Numbered from the stretch's first letter, positions 49,756 through 58,149 are shown. The stretch: 64,000 nucleotides of DNA from Fictibacillus barbaricus (GCF_014635025.1 NZ_BMCE01000002.1:1426001-1490000), one strand, 5' to 3'. Notes: a model not told the origin generated them from the sequence alone. A program made the numbers and translations.

Positions 49756-49920
49756 ATGTACATGTTATTACAATTAATTGAGGAAAAACGAGAAGTACTG
49801 CTATGCCTTGGCAAAACATATGGACTTACAGCAAAGGAAACCGTTATTTGCAGCCAGGAATTAGATCAACTTTTAAATCGTTTGGATGGTTTTCAAATTG
49901 ATTCCAACGACAAGAAATAA
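49756..49920 (+). CDS. Spo0E-like sporulation regulatory protein
   Basis: A 54-residue protein: LLQLIEEKREVLLCLGKTYG is helix 1, and TAKETVICSQELDQLLNRLD carries the Ser-Gln-Glu-Leu-Asp signature of the Spo0E family. The ribosome site is weak (GAAAG), and ATG at 49762 is an alternative start. It is one of three such genes in the window, and lies close to a TTGTCGAG sequence (49938-49945) that resembles a Spo0A box but is not exact. Confidence 0.75.
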   Translation: MYMLLQLIEEKREVLLCLGKTYGLTAKETVICSQELDQLLNRLDGFQIDSNDKK

Positions 49921-50144
49921 ATATTTGTCTATTTCCCAGGAAATTTGTCGAGATGGATAGTATCTCCTTATGAATTATCATTGCTCCCCCCCCTTAACCA
50001 ATTACTACCTTATTTACCTATTATTATATGAAAATAATATTGTAATCACTTTGTTATCTTCTCCTAATGAGTTTGTCATATTCAATTAGTATAATTGGCA
50101 ACCGAGGCGTATTTAACCAATAATACATATTAGGAGGAGTTATC

Positions 50145-50732
50145 ATGATAAAAAAATGGGTAATTACAGGGGCTCTAGCATTCGGATTGCTCGTTTCTGC
50201 TCCCGTTAGCGGATTTGCGGCGATGGGTGATCACACTCTCCGACCAGGTGTTTGGGACAATGACGTATATGAACTTCAAGGTAAATTAAAAGCTATGGGC
50301 TATTTTGATTTTGCAGTAACAACCGGCTATTATGGTCCCGTTACCAAGCAAGCTGTAACAAACTATCAAAGAGCAAAAGGCTTATCAGTAGATGGAATTG
50401 CAGGACCACAAACATTTAATAGTATCCAAAGCAGTATTCAAAAAAAGGTTATGACTGTTTCATCAACAGCATACACAGCGAATTGTGAAGGGTGCAGCGG
50501 CACCACTGCTAATGGGACAAACCTTAAAGAGATCCCTTATGCAAAAGTAGTTGCTGTTGATCCAAACGTTATTCCAATGGGATCTGTTGTATATGTACCT
50601 GGATATGGCTACGCAGTAGCTGCTGATACAGGCGGAGGAATTCAAGGCAACGAGATTGATGTATACATGAAGAATTATTCAGATGCAGTCAACTGGGGCA
50701 GAAAAAATGTAAATATCACAATCATAAATTAA
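50145..50732 (+). CDS. Secreted cell-wall protein with peptidoglycan-binding and 3D domains
   Basis: A 195-residue exported protein: signal peptide 1-26, a PG_binding_1 domain (about 36-92, VYELQGKLKAMGYFDFAVTT; VDGIAGPQTFNSI), and a C-terminal 3D domain (about 105-195) with its three conserved Asp in AVDPNVIPMGSVVYVPGYG, AADTGGGIQGNEIDVYM. The 3D domain is found in YocH- and MltA-like wall lytic enzymes, so it probably acts on peptidoglycan, perhaps as a lytic transglycosylase. AGGAGGAG precedes the ATG; a terminator follows. Confidence 0.9.
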   Translation: MIKKWVITGALAFGLLVSAPVSGFAAMGDHTLRPGVWDNDVYELQGKLKAMGYFDFAVTTGYYGPVTKQAVTNYQRAKGLSVDGIAGPQTFNSIQSSIQKKVMTVSSTAYTANCEGCSGTTANGTNLKEIPYAKVVAVDPNVIPMGSVVYVPGYGYAVAADTGGGIQGNEIDVYMKNYSDAVNWGRKNVNITIIN

Positions 50733-50736
50733 CACG

Positions 50737-50759
50737 AGATGGGGTTTGACACCCCATCT
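50737..50759 (+). terminator. Intrinsic terminator
   Basis: AGATGGGGT and ACCCCATCT form a perfect 9-base stem with loop TTGAC, followed by TTTTTATT. Confidence 0.9.
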
Positions 50760-50895
50760 TTTTTATTGCTCACTTATTGTTTAATAAGTGAGTTTTTTTC
50801 GTTTCATTAATTTCAAAAATATTACATTTTTTATTTTCTAAATATTACAATAATGGTATGGTGGAACTATATCCCTTTGAGAGGAAGTTTCATTT

Positions 50896-51843
50896 ATGAA
50901 TATATTGAGCCAAGTAACTCGTATAAAAAACGCTATTGCAGAAGTGCTTACTGGAAAAGATGAACTCGTTGAACTAACGATGATCGCTATTGTCAATAAA
51001 GGACATCTCTTGTTGGAGGATGTTCCGGGGACAGGAAAGACCGTTCTTGCAAAAAGCCTTGCCCGTCTGATTGAAGGAGACTTTAAACGTATACAGTTCA
51101 CACCCGATATCCTGCCTGCTGATATAACAGGCATCCAGTTCTTTCATCCCAAACATCAAGAATTTGAGATGCGTCCTGGTCCTGTTATGACTAATATTTT
51201 ATTGGCTGATGAGATTAATCGTGCAACCCCTCGTGCCCAATCCAGTCTTTTAGAAGTTATGGAAGAGCGGCAAGTTACCATAGATGGTGAAACACTTAAG
51301 CTTCCTTCTCCATTTTTAGTCATTGCAACACAAAACCCAATTGAATCCCATGGAACATTTCCACTTCCAGAAGCACAGCTAGACCGTTTCTTTATGAAAC
51401 TTCCTTCTGGTTATCCTGATTTTCATCAAGAAAAGGAAATGCTGCACATGTATCGTACAAAAAACCCGCAAGATACGCTTAAACCAGTCTTCTCCTTAGA
51501 AGATATTTTAGTGATGCAGCAAGAGGTTCAGGAAACCCGTGTAAGTGATGAAGTAGAAAATTATCTGCTCTCGGTTGTACAAGCTACACGCAGTCATGAA
51601 TTTATTGAGAACGGCATTTCTCCTCGAGGAACCCTTGCTTTTATGAGAGCGGCCCAAGGTGCTGCCTACATTCAAGGCAGAGCTTTTGTTAAACCTGACG
51701 ATGTTCAGTTCGTTGCTCCTTATGTTCTTGCACACCGCTTAGTTCTTACAATGGAGGGAACGATGAGAAAAACAAAAGAACAGGTGCTGAAAGAAATCCT
51801 GGAATCCATTAATGTGCCTGTTGAATCTGAGGCAGGAAGATAA
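50896..51843 (+). CDS. yeaC: MoxR-type AAA+ ATPase (YeaC-like)
   Basis: A 315-residue MoxR ATPase: Walker A EDVPGTGKTVLAKSLA (about 38-53), ILPADITGIQFF, Walker B LLADEINRATPRAQSSL (about 100-116), and sensor segment VIATQNPIESHGTFPLPEAQ. MoxR proteins act as chaperones for maturation of protein complexes, usually with VWA or DUF58 proteins. It is the first gene of a tight three-gene operon (one base to the next gene). Confidence 0.93.
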   Translation: MNILSQVTRIKNAIAEVLTGKDELVELTMIAIVNKGHLLLEDVPGTGKTVLAKSLARLIEGDFKRIQFTPDILPADITGIQFFHPKHQEFEMRPGPVMTNILLADEINRATPRAQSSLLEVMEERQVTIDGETLKLPSPFLVIATQNPIESHGTFPLPEAQLDRFFMKLPSGYPDFHQEKEMLHMYRTKNPQDTLKPVFSLEDILVMQQEVQETRVSDEVENYLLSVVQATRSHEFIENGISPRGTLAFMRAAQGAAYIQGRAFVKPDDVQFVAPYVLAHRLVLTMEGTMRKTKEQVLKEILESINVPVESEAGR

Positions 51844-51844
51844 C

Positions 51845-53062
51845 ATGCAGTGGAGTAATCAAGTATGGGTTAAACCAATCTTTCGAGCAATGGTTCTATT
51901 CAGCCCTTTACTTTTCGTAATCGGCTTTTACCGTAACATATCCTTTCTATTTTTATTGGGTCTGATCATCATGTTCTTATATGGAGCGACATTATTACAG
52001 TTTAAATCAGCCTCTCGGGAACTAATGATCGATCAGGCTAAACAAGTGTATCGTTTGTTCCCTGGAGATTCTGATGAATTTTATGTAAAACTGCTTCATA
52101 AAGGGAAATGGCCTTCTTTCAGAGGGGAACTCATTTTCACTCACCGGGATGTCATTTCAGAAAAGAACATACAAGATGTTAATCAAGGTTCAAAAGGCAG
52201 GATTGAGTTAAAACGCCCTTTTGCCATTTATCGAAGAACTGCATTTACACAAGTAGTCCCATTCGTGGCTTTAAGAAGAGGAACAACAAGAATCTCGAAT
52301 GTTACTCTTCAAATTCACGACCCGCTTCAGATTAGCGGTCAGTCATTGGGTTATCAGAACTTATTTCCTGTTGAAATTATCGTATACCCCAAACCACATC
52401 CTGTTCACCGGATCGAGCACCTTTTTCATGAAGGAAGCGGTGAATCTGCACGGCCGTTTGCACTTTTTGAGAATGCTTCACTTCCAGCTGGAAATCGAGA
52501 ATATTCATTTGGTGACGCCTTTCATAAATTACATTGGAAAGCGACGGCAAGAACCGGAACTCTCCAAACAAAAGTATTTGAAAAAACCGTTGTTTATCAT
52601 TGGACGTTTGTATATACCATATTGCCTGATCATAAAGATATGAAATCTTCTGAAGCGATGGAACGTGAAATCAGTTATCTTGCATATATGTGTCAGTTTG
52701 CTGCTGAGAAGGGCATTCCATTTGAAGTCTATATTAACTTTAAACTGCCAGGTCCTTTAGGGATGTATCATGTTCCAACCGGCAGCGGTGCTTTGCACTT
52801 AAGTAGAATACTAGAAGGTCTTGCACGTATTGATCGTTCAAATGTAACGGTAAGACCGATTATTATGTGGACAAAAATGGACCGGAACTTTGCAGGTTCA
52901 GTTCCTTTTATTATCCTCCTCGGACATATTCCTAACGACTCAAATACTCATTTCACGACAAAAAGATGGATTAGATCAGGCGGTAAGATCTTTATTGTGA
53001 AGCAAGATGGAAATGAAGCATACTTGATGCCATACACTTCACTGGAGGTCGTTCCATGTTAA
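51845..53062 (+). CDS. yeaD: DUF58 membrane protein (YeaD-like)
   Basis: A 405-residue protein with two N-terminal membrane helices (about 14-50) and the DUF58 core, including AGNREYSFGDAFHKLHWKAT (about 215-235), the family's hallmark. DUF58 proteins partner MoxR ATPases and resemble VWA-like domains. The start at 51845 lies behind GGAAGA at the end of the MoxR gene. It overlaps the next gene by seven bases. Confidence 0.9.
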   Translation: MQWSNQVWVKPIFRAMVLFSPLLFVIGFYRNISFLFLLGLIIMFLYGATLLQFKSASRELMIDQAKQVYRLFPGDSDEFYVKLLHKGKWPSFRGELIFTHRDVISEKNIQDVNQGSKGRIELKRPFAIYRRTAFTQVVPFVALRRGTTRISNVTLQIHDPLQISGQSLGYQNLFPVEIIVYPKPHPVHRIEHLFHEGSGESARPFALFENASLPAGNREYSFGDAFHKLHWKATARTGTLQTKVFEKTVVYHWTFVYTILPDHKDMKSSEAMEREISYLAYMCQFAAEKGIPFEVYINFKLPGPLGMYHVPTGSGALHLSRILEGLARIDRSNVTVRPIIMWTKMDRNFAGSVPFIILLGHIPNDSNTHFTTKRWIRSGGKIFIVKQDGNEAYLMPYTSLEVVPC

Positions 53063-54264
53063 ATAAACAGCGAATCATTTTGTATGGAATGAATATGCTC
53101 TTTGATGCTATGCTTCTCTTTATTATGTATGTTCTCCTTTTACAAGGAGCTGCATGGATGGATCTTGGATTGTTTGCAGCAGCAATAGTGTCTATAGCTG
53201 CTGTTAGCGGCGCGATGTACATCTATAAACCCAAGCTATTAAAATTAACACTGGTATGTACCGTTATACTGTCCGCCATTGTATTTTGGTTTGTAACGTC
53301 TTCGCTTCTTTTTTCTGCCTCAATCGCTCTGATCCTTCTTTGGAGAAGTACAGAAAACTGGCAGGATCCGCTAAAGGCAGATCTAGAAGCTATCTTTACA
53401 ATAACAGCAATTTTATCATTGCTCCTCTCGTTTTTTTTCAAGGACGGATTCACTGTCATGTACGGAGCTGTATGGTTGCAATTCATGCTTATGCTGGGAA
53501 TTAAAATGACTGTCCATTATTTTAAGAACTCTTCCGCGGACAAAGTATGGAAAGACTTTTCTGTCCCCCTGGCACTAGTAGGTTTAAGCGGAATGATCTT
53601 CTTCTTCTTAGGACCTCTAAAACGATTCATTTATTGGCTTTTAGATGGTTTTTTGTTTCTGCTGTATTATATAGTGGCAGTGCCATTATGGAAGTTGTTC
53701 AGCTTTCTGTCGGTTCCAATTGCCTGGCTGATGAAATTTTTTAATAATGAGGAGGATGGAAAGAGTGATTTTGGGAAAAACAAAGAGATTCTTGAACAAA
53801 AGCAAGAAGAACTGTTAACTGATTTCTCTCTTCTGTTGTGGACCTCAGTTGCCTTGCTCGTAATCATGGTTTTGTTGTTTATTTGGAAAAAAAACTTATT
53901 GTTCAATCTACATTCAAACGCATTGTTAAACGGCAACGTTTCCGTATTGAATAGTTCTGACCTGGATGACCCTCCATCTAACAAAAGGAGATGGCTACAT
54001 TCTAAGGACAGGACACGAAAGAAATTTATGCACTTTGAAAAAACATTGGATAAGCGCGGGTTTCCGAGGCTGCCTGGTGAATCCCCTGCCCTCTGGTTTG
54101 ATCGGCTTCAGTTGTCTGGAAACGAAGCAGAAACTGTTTTACACGCATATGAAAAAGTTCGATACGGTGAAGAAACCATTTCGAATGAAGAATTTAACCG
54201 CTATGCAGAGGCTATAAAAAAACTTGAAAAGTCAGATCATCTTCAAAAGAAGAAGCCTAAATAA
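53056..54264 (+). CDS. Membrane protein with C-terminal DUF4129, without transglutaminase core
   Basis: A 402-residue membrane protein with six or more N-terminal helices (about 5-150), a second membrane cluster (about 168-225), another helix at about 250-275, and a cytoplasmic DUF4129 tail (FMHFEKTLDKRGFPRLPGES; AETVLHAYEKVRYGEETISN). In B. subtilis the third gene of this operon, yebA, encodes a much longer protein with a transglutaminase domain between these parts; here Cys-His-Asp transglutaminase residues are absent. It is thus either a shortened form or another family member. Tight overlap with DUF58 implies one complex. Confidence 0.8.
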   Translation: MLNKQRIILYGMNMLFDAMLLFIMYVLLLQGAAWMDLGLFAAAIVSIAAVSGAMYIYKPKLLKLTLVCTVILSAIVFWFVTSSLLFSASIALILLWRSTENWQDPLKADLEAIFTITAILSLLLSFFFKDGFTVMYGAVWLQFMLMLGIKMTVHYFKNSSADKVWKDFSVPLALVGLSGMIFFFLGPLKRFIYWLLDGFLFLLYYIVAVPLWKLFSFLSVPIAWLMKFFNNEEDGKSDFGKNKEILEQKQEELLTDFSLLLWTSVALLVIMVLLFIWKKNLLFNLHSNALLNGNVSVLNSSDLDDPPSNKRRWLHSKDRTRKKFMHFEKTLDKRGFPRLPGESPALWFDRLQLSGNEAETVLHAYEKVRYGEETISNEEFNRYAEAIKKLEKSDHLQKKKPK

Positions 54265-54280
54265 AGGCTTCTTTTTTTAT
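54250..54280 (+). terminator. Intrinsic terminator of the MoxR operon
   Basis: AAGAAGCCT and AGGCTTCTT form a stem that includes the stop codon, followed by TTTTTTATT. Confidence 0.85.
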
Positions 54281-54359
54281 TCAGTTTGCTGTTCATTGCA
54301 TCTCACATATTATAGACTAGGGATATAGAAGTAGTAGGAATTACATCTAGGAGGATATG

Positions 54360-55295
54360 ATGACTAAAAAGATCTATGTCATACATGAAAACAGCGAATG
54401 GACTGCCCCATTATTTCAGCGTTTTGAAGAGCTAGGTCTTCCCTATGAAGACTGGCACATGGCTAATGGTCATATTGATCTTACCGAGGCTCCACCAGAA
54501 GGTATTTTCTATAACCGAATGAGTGCTTCTTCTCACACTCGTGGCCACCGTTACGCACCTGAATACACATCTGCGGTTCTAGCTTGGCTTGAAAGTTACG
54601 GTCGGAAAGTGTTGAACAACAGCAGGGCGCTTCAGCTAGAAATCAGCAAAGTGAATCAATACAGCGCATTAAAAGTGTTTGATATTCCTGTTCCCCGTAC
54701 AATAGCTGCTTATGGGAAGGAAGAGTTATTAAAAGCAGCAAGCAATTTTAATGGTCCTTTCATCACAAAACATAACCGTGCAGGAAAAGGATTGGGTGTT
54801 CAGCTTTTTCAATCTCAATCAGCACTTGAAACATACGTAAACAGCTCAAATTTTGATGATTCAATCGATGGAATAACACTTCTACAAGACTATATTGAAG
54901 CTCCTGAACCTTACATTGTTCGCTGCGAATTTATCGGCGGCAAGTTTCTCTATGCGGTTCAAGTAGACACGTCTGAAGGATTTGAATTATGCCCAGCGGA
55001 TGCTTGCCAAATTGGTGATCAGTTCTGTCCTATCACTGAACAACCAGAAGAACCAGAGCCTAAGTTTAGAATAGTAAAGGATTTTGTACTTCCTCTTCAA
55101 TCCAATTATGAAGCATTTTTACAAGCAAATGGCATTACGTTTGCAGGAATAGAGATCATTACTGATAAAAATGGAAATGTGTACGCATATGATGTGAATA
55201 CAAATACAAACTATAATCGTGATGCTGAAGAAAAAGCTGGTATTTACGGCATGAAAGCTATCGCAGAATTTCTTGGAAAAGAATTACACGTTTAA
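54360..55295 (+). CDS. ATP-grasp ligase (RimK/glutamate-ligase-like)
   Basis: A 311-residue ATP-grasp protein: preATP-grasp segment KIYVIHENSEWTAPLFQRFE, ATP-lid PFITKHNRAGKGLGVQLFQ (about 134-152), hinge LLQDYIEAPEPYIVRCEFIG, and Mg2+ site FAGIEIITDKNGNVYAYDVN then TNTNYN (about 260-285). These enzymes join a carboxylate to an amine through an acylphosphate. No adjacent gene points to the substrate. The second of two adjacent ATG codons gives better spacing from AGGAGG. Confidence 0.82.
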   Translation: MTKKIYVIHENSEWTAPLFQRFEELGLPYEDWHMANGHIDLTEAPPEGIFYNRMSASSHTRGHRYAPEYTSAVLAWLESYGRKVLNNSRALQLEISKVNQYSALKVFDIPVPRTIAAYGKEELLKAASNFNGPFITKHNRAGKGLGVQLFQSQSALETYVNSSNFDDSIDGITLLQDYIEAPEPYIVRCEFIGGKFLYAVQVDTSEGFELCPADACQIGDQFCPITEQPEEPEPKFRIVKDFVLPLQSNYEAFLQANGITFAGIEIITDKNGNVYAYDVNTNTNYNRDAEEKAGIYGMKAIAEFLGKELHV

Positions 55296-55320
55296 ATCAT
55301 TTGTTCCTTTAAGAACGTAA

Positions 55321-55361
55321 AAAAGGTGAAGCGCTTCTTATCGAAGCCGCTTCACCTTTTT
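55321..55361. terminator. Bidirectional intrinsic terminator
   Basis: AAAAGGTGAAGCG and CGCTTCACCTTTT form a 13-base perfect stem (with a further inner CTTC/GAAG) between convergent genes. Confidence 0.92.
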
Positions 55362-56283
55362 ATGTATGATCAACAACAGCCGGTGTCTGATTTAAGCTTT
55401 CCCATAGATAATAAGTGATGTAAGTACGCCATGGTCTCCAGTTTTCTGCAAGCTTTCTGACCTCTTCTTCTGTAGGCTGCATTCCCAGCTCCCAAACCTG
55501 CTTAATGGCATTTCTTAACCCGATATCTGCCGCAGGCAAAACATCCGGCCGCCCCATCCCAAAGATCAAAAGGCATTCGATCGTCCATTTTCCGATTCCT
55601 CTGATCGGAAGAAGCGTTTCTATTACTTCTTCATCCGTCATCGTCCAAAGATTTTCAAAGTCCAGCTTGCCATCTGTAATGAGCCTGGCAAGGTCGATAA
55701 TATATTCTGCTTTTCGCTGGCTGAACTGCAGTTCACGAAGATCTTCATAGGTTAGTTTTGCAACCGACTCTGGTCCTGGAAAAGTTTGAAAGGTTTCACC
55801 TCCAACATTTACTTCTTCTCCAGAACGCTGTATAAGTCTTTCGGTTAAAGTACCGGCAAACGTTAAATTTACTTGCTGGCCTATAATAATTTTTACGATT
55901 GATTCGAACAGATCCGAATCGGTTAGAAGCTTTAAGCCCTCAAAACGCTTAAGAACGTTTGCAAGTTCTTTATGTACTGAAAATTGTTGGTAAAGCGGAG
56001 AGAGATCGACCTCTGTAGAGAAAAGCTGCTGAATCTTTTCCTTAGCCTTTCCTTCAGATACATCCCCATTCAATGCTTGAACGTGACATTCTAAAAGTGG
56101 TTCGTTTACAGTCCCTCTTGTGATAACTTTTACATAACAAGAAACATCTTCTACACGTATGATTTTTTCGTATTCTGAGAATTGTTTATTAAGTTTTAAC
56201 ACATGAGTCTTCCCTGTTACCGTTAACCGCTGCATCATTTTCTGAAAATCGAACGGCGGTTTCGGTGTAAGTGTAAACCTCAT
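55360..56283 (-). CDS. DNA-3-methyladenine glycosylase, AlkA-like (HhH-GPD)
   Basis: A 307-residue base-excision enzyme. An AlkA-type N-terminal domain (about 1-105) precedes the helix-hairpin-helix/GPD core: IIIGQQVNLTFAGTLTERLI (about 133-152), hairpin LLPIRGIGKWTIECLLIFGM (about 225-244) and catalytic Asp in DVLPAADIGL (about 253). It removes alkylated purines from DNA. It resembles YfjP of B. subtilis. No ada-type regulator is nearby. The start follows a GAGGG site. Confidence 0.9.
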   Translation of the reverse strand: MRFTLTPKPPFDFQKMMQRLTVTGKTHVLKLNKQFSEYEKIIRVEDVSCYVKVITRGTVNEPLLECHVQALNGDVSEGKAKEKIQQLFSTEVDLSPLYQQFSVHKELANVLKRFEGLKLLTDSDLFESIVKIIIGQQVNLTFAGTLTERLIQRSGEEVNVGGETFQTFPGPESVAKLTYEDLRELQFSQRKAEYIIDLARLITDGKLDFENLWTMTDEEVIETLLPIRGIGKWTIECLLIFGMGRPDVLPAADIGLRNAIKQVWELGMQPTEEEVRKLAENWRPWRTYITYYLWESLNQTPAVVDHT

Positions 56284-56313
56284 ACCCTCTCAACTCCTCA
56301 TACAGTCATTCAC

Positions 56314-56487
56314 TTATTCTTTTTGTGTTTCAGCATTCTTTTCTTCTGTTCGGATATATGGATTGTCTTCTAAACGATCTACAGTATGTTTATAGGAATA
56401 GCCTTTTGTGATTGCTGCCGCAAAAATAACAATTACAAAAATAATGATCACAAGTGAGACCAGTATGGATATCGTTAAAGTGCTCAT
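56314..56487 (-). CDS. ytzI: YtzI family small membrane protein
   Basis: A 57-residue protein with one membrane segment (about 4-28) followed by TKGYSYKHTVDRLEDNPYI, the recognised YtzI signature. Function unknown. AGAAGGAG precedes the ATG at 56487; the frame continues upstream to 56616 without a ribosome site. It lies between a glycosylase and a nitroreductase gene on the same strand, separated by a terminator from the latter. Confidence 0.85.
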   Translation of the reverse strand: MSTLTISILVSLVIIIFVIVIFAAAITKGYSYKHTVDRLEDNPYIRTEEKNAETQKE

Positions 56488-56546
56488 AGATGCTCCTTCT
56501 ATTAAAACTGACTTTATTTGTATAATAGCATATTTTTCGATAAAAA

Positions 56547-56579
56547 AAGCAGTCATGCCTGGACAAGGCACAACTGCTT
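56547..56579 (-). terminator. Intrinsic terminator of the nitroreductase gene
   Basis: AAGCAGT with inner TGCC pairs with GGCA and ACTGCTT; on the minus strand seven T follow. Confidence 0.85.
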
Positions 56580-56590
56580 GAGTAGTTAGA

Positions 56591-57202
56591 TTAATATTTT
56601 TCTTCGTACTTCTCATGCATAACTAAACGGTCAATTTCAAAACGGTCAGTTGGTTTTGCTGGACCATCTGCATACCCTAAAGTAATCATCATCACAGGAA
56701 TGAATCGTTCTGGAATACCAAGTGCAGGTACAATTGCAGCATGATCAAATCCAGTCATCGGACAAGAATCCACACCAGCGGCTTTAGCTGCAAGCATAAG
56801 CTGCATTGCTCCAAGTGAAGCGTTCTTAAGTGCTTCTCTTTCACCTATTGCACGTCCCTGTGAGTATGCAGAGTTAATATTTTTCAGCAAAATATTTCTT
56901 GCTTCTTCAGGTGCTTTTTCAAATACTTCTGCTGCTACTTTATCTGCCTCTGTATCCCCTAAAACAATAACAACCGCAGAAGCATCAAGTACATGCTTTT
57001 GATTATACGCAATTGGAAAAAGCTTTTCCTTTTGCTCTTGTGACGTTACTACAATAAAGCGCCAATGCTGAAGGTTCCAAGCAGAAGGTGCTTTTCCAGC
57101 CATCTCTAAAATTTTATGAAGTGTCTCGTTCGGTATCTCTTTATCTTTTTGATAAAGTCGGACAGAAGATCGTTCTTCCATAACTTTAAATGTTTCGTTC
57201 AT
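56591..57202 (-). CDS. NAD(P)H nitroreductase family protein (YodC/MhqN-like)
   Basis: A 203-residue FMN-dependent nitroreductase: ERSSVRLYQKDKEIPNETLH (FMN phosphate site near residues 10-14), KAPSAWNLQHWRFIVVTSQE, and C-terminal PERFIPVMMITLGYADGPAK with RFEIDRLV. The closest known types are YodC and MhqN of B. subtilis, both induced by quinones and diamide. It lies behind azoR on the same strand, but with its own promoter and a hairpin in the leader. ATG 57202 has AAGGAG at eight bases. Confidence 0.88.
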   Translation of the reverse strand: MNETFKVMEERSSVRLYQKDKEIPNETLHKILEMAGKAPSAWNLQHWRFIVVTSQEQKEKLFPIAYNQKHVLDASAVVIVLGDTEADKVAAEVFEKAPEEARNILLKNINSAYSQGRAIGEREALKNASLGAMQLMLAAKAAGVDSCPMTGFDHAAIVPALGIPERFIPVMMITLGYADGPAKPTDRFEIDRLVMHEKYEEKY

Positions 57203-57248
57203 TCTCTCCACTCCTTGCTCCTAATTCTTAGCTGACTACATTAAATAG

Positions 57249-57277
57249 AAGAGGTGCCTATGTTGCCGACACCTCTT
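57249..57277 (-). terminator. Hairpin between azoR and the nitroreductase gene
   Basis: AAGAGGTG and CACCTCTT form an 8-base perfect stem with a 13-base loop, then CTATTTAA on the minus strand. It could end azoR transcripts, but it also lies in the leader of the downstream promoter. Confidence 0.6.
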
Positions 57278-57290
57278 TACTATGCCACCC

Positions 57291-57318
57291 ATTATAGCGG
57301 CTTATCAATCCAAGTCAA
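57291..57318 (-). promoter_or_regulatory. Sigma-A promoter of the nitroreductase gene
   Basis: Minus strand TTGACT (57318-57313), 16 bases, TATAAT (57296-57291), beginning five bases behind the azoR stop codon. Confidence 0.75.
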
Positions 57319-57322
57319 AGAA

Positions 57323-57967
57323 TTAAGCGTTGCGCTTAGCTGCAGCTAAATCCACTGCCAATTCTGTAGCTTTCTCTCTTGCTTCTGCTAGAATTTCTTC
57401 AGCACGGTCAGGAGCAGCAGCCATACCTTCAGTAAACACATGGTGATAATCAGTAATTCCGATAAACGCCATTACACCTTGAAGGTAGCCGTTTGTAAAT
57501 TCAAAGCTCTGAGCTGGTCCTTCAGAATAAACGCCTCCACGTGATTGAATGTGAACAGCTGTTTTTCCGCCTAGTAGACCTGCAGGTCCGTTTTCAGTGT
57601 ACTTGAACGTTTTCCCTGCCATCACTACGTTATCGATATATGCTTTAAGCATTGGAGGATAACTTAAGTTCCACATTGGCGTGTTAAATACATACATATC
57701 TGCAGATAGGAACTGTTCTAATACTTCTCCCATACGTGTTGTTTTTTCCACTTGAGATGGTGACAACTCCTGGCCACCAGCAAGTTTGCCCCAGGCATCT
57801 AATACATCTGCATCAATTAAAGGAATGTTTTCTTCATAAAGGTTTACTGTTTCGATCTCAATGTTTTTATTTTGATTTGTTAATTCATTCAGGAAATGAC
57901 GTCCTAGACGAAGTCCGAACGATTGGTCCATAGGTTTTGGATTTGAATTGATATAAAGTACTTTCAA
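57323..57967 (-). CDS. azoR: FMN-dependent NADH-azoreductase
   Basis: A 214-residue flavodoxin-fold oxidoreductase: YINSNPKPMDQSFGLRLGRH binds the FMN phosphate (about 5-24), MYVFNTPMWNLSYPPMLKAY (about 91-110), and HIQSRGGVYSEGPAQSFEFT (about 139-158) completes the flavin pocket. The enzymes reduce azo compounds and quinones with two electrons, which protects thiols. A strong promoter and a perfect inverted repeat lie in front, so it is likely repressed and induced by electrophiles, as azoR1/azoR2 are in B. subtilis. Confidence 0.93.
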   Translation of the reverse strand: MKVLYINSNPKPMDQSFGLRLGRHFLNELTNQNKNIEIETVNLYEENIPLIDADVLDAWGKLAGGQELSPSQVEKTTRMGEVLEQFLSADMYVFNTPMWNLSYPPMLKAYIDNVVMAGKTFKYTENGPAGLLGGKTAVHIQSRGGVYSEGPAQSFEFTNGYLQGVMAFIGITDYHHVFTEGMAAAPDRAEEILAEAREKATELAVDLAAAKRNA

Positions 57968-57987
57968 AGTAACTCGCTCCTTTTTGT

Positions 57988-58009
57988 TTAATCACATTTT
58001 AGTGATTAA
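57988..58009. promoter_or_regulatory. Candidate operator of azoR
   Basis: TTAATCAC, six bases, GTGATTAA: an 8-base perfect inverted repeat lying 28 to 50 bases downstream of the -10, just before the ribosome site. Position and symmetry suit a MarR/DUF24-type repressor site. Confidence 0.55.
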
Positions 58010-58037
58010 CTTCTCTTTAGTAAGTTGATTCTTTTAC

Positions 58038-58066
58038 ATCATAATAGGTTAACTTACTTTTGTCAA
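58038..58066 (-). promoter_or_regulatory. Sigma-A promoter of azoR
   Basis: Minus strand TTGACA (58066-58061), 17 bases, TATGAT (58043-58038). The segment CTTGACAAAAGTAAGTTA is identical to the -35 region of the mhqO promoter. Half-sites GTAAGTT (58019-58025) and AACTTAC (58050-58056) are also shared. Confidence 0.85.
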
Positions 58067-58124
58067 GCATTGAACTTTTAATAATTATCATTATATTATT
58101 TAGTATTTTTTCCCAATAAAAAAA

Positions 58125-58149
58125 CGCTCTCCAGCAATGCCGGAAAGCG
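58125..58149 (-). terminator. Intrinsic terminator of the DJ-1-like gene
   Basis: CGCTTTCC and GGAGAGCG (one wobble pair) with inner GC/GC; TTTTTTTATT follows on the minus strand. Confidence 0.8.
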
